IMG/VR virus record: IMGVR_UViG_3300023179_000009
Coordinates: 248,001 to 312,000 of that record
Origin: a virus
Direction: 5' to 3' (one strand)
DNA: 64,000 nucleotides
A program made the position numbers and the translations under genes. This document shows, piece by piece, positions 1-8,276 of the stretch (the stretch's first letter is position 1; each line of letters starts with the position of its first letter). The notes below the pieces were generated by a model, which worked only from the letters and a program-made list of their open reading frames with translations, made no database searches and was not told the DNA's origin.

Positions 1-167
1 TTTGGGATGAAGAACACCATTTAAAAATATCAAAAAACAGATCGTTGCCTGTGAGTTATATCAATAGAAACAGACAAAGAATCTGCGATACAATAAATTA
101 TTTGGAACTTGAAGGAACAATAAAAGTTATGGGCCGAGAGGGCTTGGCATTCACTCATGAGGTTTAA
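1..167 (+). CDS. C-terminal end of an unrecognised protein (partial)
   Basis: An open frame (codons starting at base 3) runs from the window edge to TAA at 165-167 and encodes about 54 residues of a basic C-terminus ending in TIKVMGREGLAFTHEV. The next gene starts 2 bases after the stop, so the two are probably co-transcribed. No family is recognised from this fragment. The upstream part lies outside the window. Confidence 0.6.
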   Translation, partial: WDEEHHLKISKNRSLPVSYINRNRQRICDTINYLELEGTIKVMGREGLAFTHEV

Positions 168-169
168 AA

Positions 170-988
170 ATGATTTCAGGAAAACTGCCATTAATTTCTT
201 GTGTTTGTGTTACCAAAGATCGTTTTGAATTATTAAAAAAATCAATTTTTTGTTATTTAAATCAAAATTACCAAAATAAAAATTTAATCATATTGAGTCA
301 AAGCAATGATGACACTAATAAAAAAATAGAAAAATACATAAAAGATTTATCAAGAGAAGATATTCTTTTTCTTGCTGCTCCAACTATGTTGACGTTAGGG
401 GCCATGAGAAACACATCTATTGAATTGGCCACCGGCGAAATAATTTGTCAATGGGACGATGACGATTTGTATCACCCCAACAGACTGACTAATCAATATA
501 AGTGTTTAAAAAGCGATAATAGAAATGTTGCTTCTTTGTATTCAAATTTTTTAAAGTATTTTGCCAATTCAAAAGAAGTATATTGGTGTGATTGGTTAAA
601 CGAATCAGAGTACTCCCACAGATTTTTGTGTGGTTCGGTGATGTTTTACAAATCTCTTTTTCATATGTGGGAAAATTTTTATCCTGAGCGTGGTGCTCAG
701 AGTTGTTGTGAGGAAGATTTAAATGTTCTTGAGAAGTTGATGTTAAAAGGGTCCATAGCCCCAGTCTTGGATGGCAATGAATATGTTTATGTTTATCACG
801 GCGTTAACACCTATGATTTAGATCACCACAAATTAACCTTGGACATTAGATGGGGTAAAAAAGTTTATACAAAAGAAGATTTATTAAAAAAGCAAGATTT
901 GATTGAGGAAACTTTTGATTTGATACAAATGGACGATATTGTTAAAATTAAGAGTTTAGGAGAAGTTGCTTTTACTTACACAATATGA
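170..988 (+). CDS. Family 2 (GT-A fold) glycosyltransferase
   Basis: This 272-residue protein has the layout of a GT2 glycosyltransferase. An N-terminal nucleotide-binding strand (PLISCVCVTKDR) is followed by an acidic metal/sugar-nucleotide site around residues 105-109 (QWDDDDLYHPNRL). It would transfer a sugar from a nucleotide donor to an unknown acceptor. GAGG at 159-162 lies 7 nt before the ATG. The end overlaps the next glycosyltransferase by 4 bases, indicating translational coupling. Further glycosyltransferase-like genes and a carbamoyltransferase nearby suggest a glycan-modification block. The substrate is not predictable from sequence. Confidence 0.8.
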   Translation: MISGKLPLISCVCVTKDRFELLKKSIFCYLNQNYQNKNLIILSQSNDDTNKKIEKYIKDLSREDILFLAAPTMLTLGAMRNTSIELATGEIICQWDDDDLYHPNRLTNQYKCLKSDNRNVASLYSNFLKYFANSKEVYWCDWLNESEYSHRFLCGSVMFYKSLFHMWENFYPERGAQSCCEEDLNVLEKLMLKGSIAPVLDGNEYVYVYHGVNTYDLDHHKLTLDIRWGKKVYTKEDLLKKQDLIEETFDLIQMDDIVKIKSLGEVAFTYTI

Positions 989-2007
989 AATTCGAACAAA
1001 AGTACCCCACGGCTTTATCAAACGAGAGATTTGAATTTGAATACTCTTATGTGACCAAAAGCCCAAAACTAGGACAGTGTCGTTGGTGTTCTTCTTTTAC
1101 CAAATGGATAGATGTTCTTTTTCAAGTTAACGTTTGTAGCGAAGAGTGCAACGCTGAGATGTGGCACCGCTATAGGAATGATCAAAAATTAAATGGTACT
1201 TATAAAAATTTTGAGGATCATTTTGAACAAGTAAAAAAAGAATTAAAATTGGGAGAAAAGGCCACGGATGATTGGAAAGACATATTAATTGTTGTTCATG
1301 ATCAACTTGACTATATCAAAGATTGCGTTGATTCGGTACAAAAATATACAAAAAATTACCATTTGTTTATTTGGGACAATGCATCCGGCAAAGAGACTCA
1401 AGAATATATACAAAATTTATTGTTAAAATATGATCCAAACAAAGATAAGCATTATAAATTAACAACTATAAGAAGAGAGAAAAATGTTGGATTTGTGGTT
1501 CCAAATAATGAAATGATTGCTCTCGGGGAAAGTCCCTATATCATCCTACTAAATTCTGATACCAAAGTTTTTGAAAATTGGGACAATACCATGATAGCAT
1601 TTTTAAAAAACAACCCGGAATATGCCCAGGTTGGCTATTGGGGAGGACACCTTAATGCTGATGGGCGTGGATTTGGCGGGGCGAATGGAGAACGTGTTGA
1701 CTATATCCCAGGTTGGTGCTTTTGCATACCACGTGAGACCTACGATCAATTTGGTTTGTTCGATGAACATCTCAAATTCGCTTATTGCGAAGACTCTGAT
1801 TTTTCTTTGAGACTGAAAGAAGGTGGAAAAAAGATTTATTCACTTTACGCTCCACTTGTTCACCACTATCAAAACAAAACTGTAAAACAAGTCGAAAAAG
1901 AAGGTGAATTGGATCTTCAAGCAACTTTTGATCACAATCATTCCTACTTTAAAAATCGTTGGAAAGAATATTTGTCTAAAAATCGAGTTCTTTTGGATCA
2001 AAAATAA
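985..2007 (+). CDS. Family 2 glycosyltransferase with N-terminal cysteine motif
   Basis: This 340-residue protein has two visible parts. Residues about 30-55 carry CRWC...CSEEC, a likely small zinc-binding module. The rest is a GT2 catalytic domain: ILIVVHDQLDYIKDCVDSV at the nucleotide strand, ILLNSDTKV as the DxD-like site, and a later acidic CEDSDFSLRL loop resembling the catalytic-base region of rhamnosyltransferase-like GT2 enzymes. It is translationally coupled (4-base overlap) to the preceding glycosyltransferase, so the two probably act on the same glycan. No membrane segments are evident, so it is likely cytoplasmic. Confidence 0.8.
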   Translation: MKFEQKYPTALSNERFEFEYSYVTKSPKLGQCRWCSSFTKWIDVLFQVNVCSEECNAEMWHRYRNDQKLNGTYKNFEDHFEQVKKELKLGEKATDDWKDILIVVHDQLDYIKDCVDSVQKYTKNYHLFIWDNASGKETQEYIQNLLLKYDPNKDKHYKLTTIRREKNVGFVVPNNEMIALGESPYIILLNSDTKVFENWDNTMIAFLKNNPEYAQVGYWGGHLNADGRGFGGANGERVDYIPGWCFCIPRETYDQFGLFDEHLKFAYCEDSDFSLRLKEGGKKIYSLYAPLVHHYQNKTVKQVEKEGELDLQATFDHNHSYFKNRWKEYLSKNRVLLDQK

Positions 2008-2091
2008 TTATTGTTTCGGCCAACCTTTACGTCGCTTCTTTTTTCCGTAAAATAAAGATATCCCATGAGCGAAACTTTCAAGGAAAATAAA

Positions 2092-3381
2092 ATGAGTGCG
2101 TGCTGTTTTTGCGGACAAACTAAAAAAATGACCGGTCCTTTGGTTCAAGGAAATGGTCTTGGTGACGAACACCCCGTTTACATTTGTTATAGTTGTATTA
2201 AAAGTTGCGAGGAAGCACTTGCTGAAAAAATTTCAAGCATGCGGTCGGAGAACTTGAAGAAATTAAATGTTCCAAGTCCTGTTGATCTATATCAACACCT
2301 TAATCGATATGTAATTGGCCAAGATGTCGCCAAAAAGAAACTATCGGTAGAAGTTAGCAATCACTATCAAAGACTAATAGATAGTTACGAATTAAAATCT
2401 TTTAAAAACTCCGGAGATTGTTCCGTAGAAGATCCAGAACTTAGAGATGTTGAGATTGAAAAAAATAATATTCTTCTTGTGGGACCAACAGGAAGTGGAA
2501 AAACTTTATTGGCAAAAAGTTTAGCCGAAAAACTCAATGTTCCTTTTGCAATCGGTGACGCCACAACGCTCACTGAGGCTGGTTACGTGGGAGAAGATGT
2601 TGAAAATTTGCTTTTGAAACTCTTGGTTGCAGCAGACTACAACGTTGAAGAAGCACAAAGAGGCATTATCTATATCGATGAAATTGATAAAATTCGATCC
2701 ACTGGCGGAAATGTTTCTATTACAAGGGATGTGAGTGGACAAGGTGTTCAACAAAGTCTTCTTAAAATGATAGAAGGAACTGTTTGCAATGTTCCACCTC
2801 AAGGAGGTCGCAAACATCCAGAACAAAACTACATTCAGATTGATACAACTCATATTTTGTTTATTGTTGGCGGCGCTTTCGTTGGTTTAGAAGACATTAT
2901 TCGTCGTCGTTTAAGGAAGACTGCGATTGGTTTTAATGTTGAAAATCAGGTTACTGACGAAAGAAAAGAATACAACGATGTGATGAAGAAAGTTCGCCAA
3001 GATGATTTTATTGAATTCGGTATGATACCAGAGTTAATCGGCAGGCTTCCTGTGATTAGTTCTCTGGAAGAACTCTCGGTGGATGATTTGGTTCGTGTTT
3101 TAAAAGAACCCAAAAACGCCCTGCTAAAACAGGAGCGGAAGAAAATGTCTTACAAAGGCGTTGATCTTCAATTTACCGACGATGCCGTCACAAAAATTGC
3201 AGAAATTGCTATTGAAAAAGAAATTGGAGCACGTGCTTTAAGAAGTGTTCTTGGCGAGTTTATGACAGATCTTTACTTTGATCTTTCAGACGACTGTTCT
3301 GGAAAGTCTTATCTGGTCGATGTTGATGTTGTTTTGAATAAAAAGAAGCCCGTTTTGATGAACAAAAACGAGGCTGCTTAG
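2092..3381 (+). CDS. clpX: ATP-dependent unfoldase ClpX
   Basis: This is a full-length ClpX homologue. It has the N-terminal four-cysteine zinc-binding domain (CCFCG near residue 4; CYSCIKSC near residue 30), Walker A GPTGSGKT near residue 130, pore loop GYVGEDV, Walker B IIYIDEIDKI, the GGRKHPEQ loop, and IPELIGRLPV. A TAIGFNVE segment near residue 277 sits where bacterial ClpX carries its ClpP-docking IGF loop. I place the start at 2092 because AAGGAAAA lies 8 nt upstream and the zinc domain begins at once; an in-frame ATG at 2065 lacks a good ribosome site. No clpP is in the window, so it could dock to host ClpP (inference). Confidence 0.95.
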   Translation: MSACCFCGQTKKMTGPLVQGNGLGDEHPVYICYSCIKSCEEALAEKISSMRSENLKKLNVPSPVDLYQHLNRYVIGQDVAKKKLSVEVSNHYQRLIDSYELKSFKNSGDCSVEDPELRDVEIEKNNILLVGPTGSGKTLLAKSLAEKLNVPFAIGDATTLTEAGYVGEDVENLLLKLLVAADYNVEEAQRGIIYIDEIDKIRSTGGNVSITRDVSGQGVQQSLLKMIEGTVCNVPPQGGRKHPEQNYIQIDTTHILFIVGGAFVGLEDIIRRRLRKTAIGFNVENQVTDERKEYNDVMKKVRQDDFIEFGMIPELIGRLPVISSLEELSVDDLVRVLKEPKNALLKQERKKMSYKGVDLQFTDDAVTKIAEIAIEKEIGARALRSVLGEFMTDLYFDLSDDCSGKSYLVDVDVVLNKKKPVLMNKNEAA

Positions 3382-3660
3382 CTACAGATTATTCAGATAA
3401 TCAATTTCTTCTTCTGTTAAATTGTCAAAATTAATTTGATCTTTAATTTTTAATAAAATTTGATCTGCGATTAATTTTGATGAATTTGTCAAATCTAGTT
3501 CGTATTTTATATTCTCAATTTTTTGACTGTAGTCTTTGTAAAAAGAGATTATTTTTTCTTTTTTATTTTGCGAGTATAGACTAACAGCAATAAACATAGA
3601 CACTACGATGGTTGTTGCTGTCAATAGTTCAAGAAGAGATGTTCCTTTGCGTCCTTGCAT
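3382..3660 (-). CDS. Type IV prepilin-like small protein
   Basis: This 92-residue protein begins with a short basic leader ending in glycine, then TSLLELLTATTIVV, then a hydrophobic helix. That is the class III (prepilin/pseudopilin) signal, with cleavage expected after the glycine and a glutamate at mature position 5. The remainder is charged and probably helical. It is on the minus strand, directly abutting the clpX stop. Pseudopilin-like proteins normally assemble in type II secretion or type IV pilus systems; why a phage would carry one is unknown. No prepilin peptidase is seen here. Confidence 0.6.
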   Translation of the reverse strand: MQGRKGTSLLELLTATTIVVSMFIAVSLYSQNKKEKIISFYKDYSQKIENIKYELDLTNSSKLIADQILLKIKDQINFDNLTEEEIDYLNNL

Positions 3661-3676
3661 TTTTGCCCCATTTTAT

Positions 3677-3700
3677 ATGAAAAACATCAATGTTTTTCAT
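3677..3700. repeat. Perfect inverted repeat (hairpin) upstream of the prepilin-like gene
   Basis: ATGAAAAACAT and its exact reverse complement ATGTTTTTCAT are separated by CA, an 11-bp stem. It lies 17 bp before the minus-strand prepilin-like gene and 40 bp before the plus-strand cyclotransferase-like gene. It could be an operator or a 5' leader hairpin. No T-run makes it a terminator. Confidence 0.55.
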
Positions 3701-3740
3701 CAATATTTACTACTATTAATTTATATTTAGGAGCAAATTC

Positions 3741-4097
3741 ATGGCTGATTTTTTTTGTTATGGAACTTTAAAAAAAGGATTCAATGCCCACAGGATATTA
3801 AAAAATGCCCCAGCAGCCTTTTTGGGCGAAGTGATTACAAATGAAGACTACCACTTGTATGATGTTGGAAGTTTTCCTGGTATGGTTTTCGACTCAACAA
3901 CAAAAGGCGGGGTTCAAGGAGAATTATATAAAATTCCAGAGCGTGCTTTCAATGACCTAGACCGTTACGAATGTGTAAGTACAGGTCTTTTTCGTCGTGA
4001 GGAAATAATTTTACAAGACGGTAGTAAAGCCTATGCTTACATATTTAATTCTAATCTAGACAATGCAATTAAAATTGAAGATGGTTTGTGGAAATAA
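3741..4097 (+). CDS. Gamma-glutamylcyclotransferase-like (AIG2/GGCT fold) protein
   Basis: This 118-residue protein has the GGCT-fold signature at its N-terminus (FFCYGTLKKGFNAH) and a GELYKIPERAFNDLDRYE segment, where family members keep a conserved glutamate and a Tyr/Asp region. Family enzymes cyclise gamma-glutamyl amines to 5-oxoproline, and several phages encode relatives of unknown substrate. AGGAG lies 7 nt before the ATG. It stands alone between the divergent prepilin-like gene and a radical-SAM-like gene. Confidence 0.75.
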   Translation: MADFFCYGTLKKGFNAHRILKNAPAAFLGEVITNEDYHLYDVGSFPGMVFDSTTKGGVQGELYKIPERAFNDLDRYECVSTGLFRREEIILQDGSKAYAYIFNSNLDNAIKIEDGLWK

Positions 4098-4130
4098 TAC
4101 ATATTATTAGTTAATGCAGAAAGGTTTTCT

Positions 4131-5192
4131 ATGTGGGGCGATGCTTTTTGTGCTTTTCCATTTAATCGACTAAGAATAACATCCGAAGGCAATGCTTCTT
4201 TTTGTTGTTTTATGAGACCAGACCCTCTCAAAGCAGAGGAGGACGCTTATATCGGTAATGTTTTGAATAATACATTTGATGAGGTTTGGTTTGGAGAAAT
4301 TGCCGAGGAAATAAGACACGAAACACTCAAGGGCAATTTGCACAAAAAATGCCAATGTCCCGGTTGTCCTTATTTGCCGCTTAAAAAACCATACCCGATT
4401 CAGAACTTTATTTACAATGAGTATCCTAATTTCTTAGAAATAGATCTTCCGAATACCCATTGTAATGTTGGCGGATTAAAACCTCACCCGGAACACTCTC
4501 CAGCTTGCGTTATGTGTGAGCGATCAAGTCCAGTTTTCCGCCCAGAGAAAAATCATCTTTTTGAAGTTCTTGAAAAAATTAAGCACATCGTTCCCAACCT
4601 TTATCAAATACACGTTCAGGGAATAGCGGAACCTTTCTATCAAACAAGACAAGATGGATTTTTGTTGTTTGAAATTATGGATATTTTAGAATATGATAAC
4701 CATGCAGAGCAAATTACTTTAAGCATCACTACAAATGGAACCTTATTAAAACAAAATGTACGTGAGCAATATCTTAGGCGTGCTCCAAATTCTATTACTA
4801 ATTTTTCAATAGACGCCGCTACACCAGAAACTTTTAAAGCTATAAGAATATTTGATTGTTTTGATAAAGTTTTGGAGAATATGTATGCTTTTGATCAAGA
4901 GCGTGTTCGTGAGAAGCAGTTCTTGAAAATTCACAATAATATTAACATAATGAATGTGCATGAGGTTGTTGAGATGTGTCGAATTGCACACAAAGCAAGA
5001 GCGGAATTTGTTGAATTTAATCCAACAAATGGATTTAATCATAAGATTCTTGTGAACAAAAAAAATTGTGGTTTGTTTGCAAAAGCTCAACAAGATATTA
5101 TTGAAGAGTGCAATAAACTAGGACAGCCGGTTAACTTTATAAGACCACTTGACTTAAACTTAACCGACCAGTTGATACAACTCACTTTATGA
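4131..5192 (+). CDS. Radical-SAM/SPASM-like protein, paralogue A
   Basis: 353 residues. The N-terminus looks like a SPASM/twitch iron-sulfur module: CAFPFNRLRI...FCCF, then an IGNVLNNTFDEVW helix and CQCPGC. After it comes a TIM-barrel-like part containing LPNTHCNVGG and ACVMCER, where a radical SAM cluster motif would be expected. The cysteine spacing is about C-x14-C-x2-C instead of the usual C-x3-C-x2-C, and the SPASM-like part comes first instead of last. Two paralogues occur at 6183-7283 and 9876-10955. The reaction is unknown; the context suggests glycan or peptide modification. AAAGG lies just before the ATG. The 3' end is duplicated at 6008-6190. Confidence 0.65.
   Translation: MWGDAFCAFPFNRLRITSEGNASFCCFMRPDPLKAEEDAYIGNVLNNTFDEVWFGEIAEEIRHETLKGNLHKKCQCPGCPYLPLKKPYPIQNFIYNEYPNFLEIDLPNTHCNVGGLKPHPEHSPACVMCERSSPVFRPEKNHLFEVLEKIKHIVPNLYQIHVQGIAEPFYQTRQDGFLLFEIMDILEYDNHAEQITLSITTNGTLLKQNVREQYLRRAPNSITNFSIDAATPETFKAIRIFDCFDKVLENMYAFDQERVREKQFLKIHNNINIMNVHEVVEMCRIAHKARAEFVEFNPTNGFNHKILVNKKNCGLFAKAQQDIIEECNKLGQPVNFIRPLDLNLTDQLIQLTL
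5010..5192 (+). repeat. Left copy of a 183-bp duplicated gene end
   Basis: The last 183 bp of radical-SAM-like paralogue A recur at 6008-6190. The first 32 nt match exactly, about 16 nt diverge, about 80 nt are identical, and the tails diverge while encoding similar peptides. The copies flank the minus-strand LAGLIDADG endonuclease gene. Confidence 0.85.
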
Positions 5193-5960
5193 TTTCTTTT
5201 TGTGTTTGAATTTTTTTTCAAATTTTAATAGTTTATACTGGAGGCAATTCCAAGGAATATGTGGTTGAATTATATCTATAAAACAATCATAGTCTATAGA
5301 TCCGATGTAGATCACATATTGAATTTGATTATTTTTGTTTTTTCTGCTCGGTACCGGACGAGTGTCTAGTTTCAAATCTTTTTTTATAAGACCAACTAAT
5401 CGTTCTACCTCAATTTTACTAAAATTGTGGGTACAAATAAATGCGTTGTTGCTTTTCCCAATGTATCCATCGTCACAGAACCAATAAGCTAATGTTAGAG
5501 GCGTTATGTTCAATTTTTCGGGCAATATCTTTTTTTCTTTTACATACCATTGATTTCTTAGTTTGGTAAAAATAGGATGACAACAGGTATGGTATAACAT
5601 TGTTTGTTCAACATAATTTTTCCCTTTCAAACTTCTGTTTTTTTCGTACATTTTTAGCGAGTTAGAGTAGGGTTGTAGTTCATCGTGCAAACTTTGTTGA
5701 TATTCTTGCATTGCCATCTTTTGACCTTTTTGAAAACGAGAATTGTGCGTTTCTTTTTTTGGTCGATCTAAATGAGCGTCACCTAATAATGAACCGACAA
5801 TAATCTCCATCTGCCTATCATTTATTTCAGGCAAACAAGGCACAAGACCTTTGCTTTTGCATTCCCTTGAGCAATTTTTTCTTAAATGAAACTCGGAGGG
5901 TTTTATTTCAAATATTTTACCACAAAATTGACAGGCTTTTTGTATTTTACATTTTTTCAT
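5187..5960 (-). CDS. LAGLIDADG homing endonuclease
   Basis: 257 residues. An N-terminal zinc-ribbon-like segment (ACQFCGK...CSRECKSKG) is followed by two LAGLIDADG-type helices, IIVGSLLGDAHLD near residue 53 and LTLAYWFCDDGYI near residue 155, each with the catalytic-position aspartate. This two-motif form can act as a monomeric site-specific nuclease. It is on the opposite strand to its target gene, overlaps the stop of radical-SAM paralogue A by 6 bp, and is bracketed by duplicated copies of that gene's 3' end. This is the footprint expected of homing insertion. It is free-standing; I see no intron core. Confidence 0.88.
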   Translation of the reverse strand: MKKCKIQKACQFCGKIFEIKPSEFHLRKNCSRECKSKGLVPCLPEINDRQMEIIVGSLLGDAHLDRPKKETHNSRFQKGQKMAMQEYQQSLHDELQPYSNSLKMYEKNRSLKGKNYVEQTMLYHTCCHPIFTKLRNQWYVKEKKILPEKLNITPLTLAYWFCDDGYIGKSNNAFICTHNFSKIEVERLVGLIKKDLKLDTRPVPSRKNKNNQIQYVIYIGSIDYDCFIDIIQPHIPWNCLQYKLLKFEKKFKHKKKS

Positions 5961-6007
5961 AATTATATGTATTCACATAGTTGTGTTTTTCTTAACAACA
6001 TAAACAC

Positions 6008-6190
6008 GTTGAATTTAATCCAACAAATGGATTTAATCACAAAATTTTAGTTAATGAAAAAAATTGTGGTTTGTTTGCAAAAGCTCAACAAGATATTATT
6101 GAAGAGTGCAATAAACTAGGACAGCCGGTTAACTTTTTGCGTCCTTTAGATTTAGGTTATACCGAACGGCTGATACAGTTGACTATATAG
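6008..6190 (+). pseudogene. Orphan 3' fragment of a radical-SAM-like gene
   Basis: This stretch encodes the last 60 residues of a paralogue-A-like protein (VEFNPTNGFNHKILV ... RLIQLTI, stop TAG at 6188) but has no start or upstream coding sequence. Its tail differs from paralogue A (LGYTERLIQLTI against LNLTDQLIQLTL), so it probably came from a different allele. Between it and the endonuclease start (5961-6007) there is only AT-rich spacer. It overlaps the end of the convergent paralogue B by 8 bp. Confidence 0.85.
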
Positions 6191-7283
6191 TTAATTGTAT
6201 CAAGTCGTTCCCTACTACTTGTTCAAATTCCCTCACCATTTTAATGGGCATATTTATTTCTTTTGCTTTTTCTTTTGCTTTTTCAGAATTCTCTAAAAAA
6301 ACAGATACGTTATCTTTGGTGACCATTATATCTTGTATAGTTTTTTCTGATGTTAGTGATCCGCAGTCGTGAGTAGGATTGAATTGAATTTCATTAAAAT
6401 TATTATCTTTGGCAAAGACTACCATATCTTCCATTTCTTTCACGTTTAAAGTATTTATATTGTTATACATTATACTTCGATGGTTTTCTCCTTTTATTTT
6501 GTTGTATAAATTTAGATTTTTTTGAATTATTTCAAAAAAATCTCTTCTCCTTATACTTTTATAAGTTTCTTTTGTGGCAGCATCTATTGAAAAATAAATA
6601 AATGATTTTTTTACTATTTCTAGATATTTTTTTTGTAAAATTTCGTTAAAAATAGAACCATTGCTGTACGTCCAAAAATTAATATTATTTTGATATTTTT
6701 TAAATTCTATTTCTTCAAAAATTTCAAAAATTAAGTCCTTGTAGAAGGGCTCAGCCACACCCAAAACGGAGAATAAAATTAGGTTTGGAACAATACACTT
6801 TATTGAGTCTATAATTTTTTTTGTATTATTTAATTTAAAATTTTCACTTTTTCGAAAAACATCAAAATTTCTGGGACACATTACACAAGCTTGATTTTTA
6901 TCATTTGGATTTTCTCCACCTATGTTGCAATGTGTTGGTGGCAAATCTATCTCCAAAGATATTGGATAATTTTCTAAAAAAACTACTTTTTGATTATTTT
7001 CTTTTAAATTTTTGTTTATATAAGGACATCCACCCCATTCTTGACAATTATTATGCAATTCTCCATTTAAAGTTTTTTCTCTTATTTCTTTTGAAATACT
7101 ATTATTCCATATTTGTATGATATTATCTTTAAAAATATTGCCTAAAAATTTCCCTTGATAACAACACATTGTTACATCGCCGGTGACATTTATTTTTATG
7201 TGCCTAAATGGCATTTCACAAAAACTATAAATTATTTGTTTTTTATTTTTGAAGTTGGGATTTTGATTTTGATATTTGAACAT
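6183..7283 (-). CDS. Radical-SAM/SPASM-like protein, paralogue B
   Basis: 366 residues with the same arrangement as paralogue A. The N-terminal cysteine module is FCEMPFRHIKINVTGDV...CCYQ with a later CQEWGGCPY. Then come LPPTHCNIGG and ACVMCPRN (C-x13-C-x2-C), a GVAEPFYKD segment, and NINTLNVKEME near the C-terminus. All candidate cluster cysteines are kept, arguing that it is functional. It is very AT-rich and minus strand, converging on the orphan fragment of paralogue A. The product probably binds iron-sulfur clusters in the cytoplasm; the substrate is unknown. Confidence 0.65.
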   Translation of the reverse strand: MFKYQNQNPNFKNKKQIIYSFCEMPFRHIKINVTGDVTMCCYQGKFLGNIFKDNIIQIWNNSISKEIREKTLNGELHNNCQEWGGCPYINKNLKENNQKVVFLENYPISLEIDLPPTHCNIGGENPNDKNQACVMCPRNFDVFRKSENFKLNNTKKIIDSIKCIVPNLILFSVLGVAEPFYKDLIFEIFEEIEFKKYQNNINFWTYSNGSIFNEILQKKYLEIVKKSFIYFSIDAATKETYKSIRRRDFFEIIQKNLNLYNKIKGENHRSIMYNNINTLNVKEMEDMVVFAKDNNFNEIQFNPTHDCGSLTSEKTIQDIMVTKDNVSVFLENSEKAKEKAKEINMPIKMVREFEQVVGNDLIQLTI

Positions 7284-7300
7284 TTTTAAAATTAATTAAT

Positions 7301-7308
7301 CATAAATA
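7301..7308 (+). promoter_or_regulatory. T4-late-like promoter box CATAAATA
   Basis: CATAAATA lies 27 nt before the ATG at 7335, in an intergenic region between divergent genes. One mismatch from the T4 late consensus TATAAATA. Supported only by similarity and by recurrence of the box upstream of other genes in the first 17 kb. Confidence 0.35.
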
Positions 7309-7334
7309 ATTAGTTATTCGAGCAAGGAGGCTTT

Positions 7335-8276
7335 ATGAGCGTTTGTTTTGAAGAAAATAAGCACATTATATACTACTGGTGGAATGATAATCCCAATATT
7401 AAACCACATCAAGATTTAAAAAGTCCAGTAATTTTGTCGATAGCAACCCTTAGATCTTTTCACAAAAACGTCCCAGTAACAATTTTTGATATTAGTGATT
7501 TTGAAAGACCAAAAGAGGACTGGAAAGACTTTCAAAATATTTTAAATTTCGACGTAGTTAAAACAACAACAGATTTGAATACTTCTTCTCCAAGATATTG
7601 GAAACTTTGTTCAAAAATTGCAGATATTTCTAAAAATATACAATTTTTAAAAGAAGATAATATTGTATTTGTAGACTCCGATATTTTTTTTCTTCAACAA
7701 ATTTTTCCTTTGAAATATGAAGAGCAATTAGATAAAAATTTTTATTGTTACCCACACAACACCGGATTTTTTTACTTTAATAAAAACTTAGAATCAAATA
7801 AGGAAATATTTGAACTTTGGGCTAACACAATAAATAAATGTTTAATAGACGAAGATTTTTTTACAGAGGTGTGCTTAAAGATAAACGATTATTCAACAAA
7901 AAGTCTTCATGACGAAATTAGTTTAAGATATTTGATCAAAGAAAAAAAAATAAATAATATAAAAAACTTAGACATCTCCGAGAGTTTTGTTTTCAATCAA
8001 ACCCAAATATACGCTGCTAATTACGGAAGAATTGATAGTGAAAATTTTTTAAAACTAAAACATAAAATTAAATTTATTCATGCGATGTTAATTTATAATG
8101 GGCCAAAAAGAGGTTTACTTTGCTTAATAATCGAAGAATTAAAACAAGCAATTAGCAAATCTTTGAATGCTGAATTAATTAAAAAAATATTTAGAAATGA
8201 TATTGTAATTCCAAGTTACAATATTGATTTAATTATTAAAATGTCACATAAGCAACTCTATTGTCTACTTAATTAA
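7335..8276 (+). CDS. Glycosyltransferase-like protein (GT-A, DxD)
   Basis: This 313-residue protein has a nucleotide-diphospho-sugar transferase layout. An early VILSIATLRSF helix and VPVTIFDIS strand are followed by NIVFVDSDIFFLQ near residue 118, which carries the DxD motif. A later FIHAMLIYNGPKRG provides a histidine where GT8-like enzymes bind metal. CAAGGAGG is 5 nt before the ATG. It converges on the carbamoyltransferase with a 4-bp overlap. The family is recognised only at the fold level; sugar and acceptor are unknown. Confidence 0.65.
   Translation: MSVCFEENKHIIYYWWNDNPNIKPHQDLKSPVILSIATLRSFHKNVPVTIFDISDFERPKEDWKDFQNILNFDVVKTTTDLNTSSPRYWKLCSKIADISKNIQFLKEDNIVFVDSDIFFLQQIFPLKYEEQLDKNFYCYPHNTGFFYFNKNLESNKEIFELWANTINKCLIDEDFFTEVCLKINDYSTKSLHDEISLRYLIKEKKINNIKNLDISESFVFNQTQIYAANYGRIDSENFLKLKHKIKFIHAMLIYNGPKRGLLCLIIEELKQAISKSLNAELIKKIFRNDIVIPSYNIDLIIKMSHKQLYCLLN

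Noticed and set aside
5187-6190. Group I or II intron carrying the LAGLIDADG gene
   Set aside because: No intron core elements were seen, and the gene is antisense to the interrupted region, with duplicated ends instead of exon halves.
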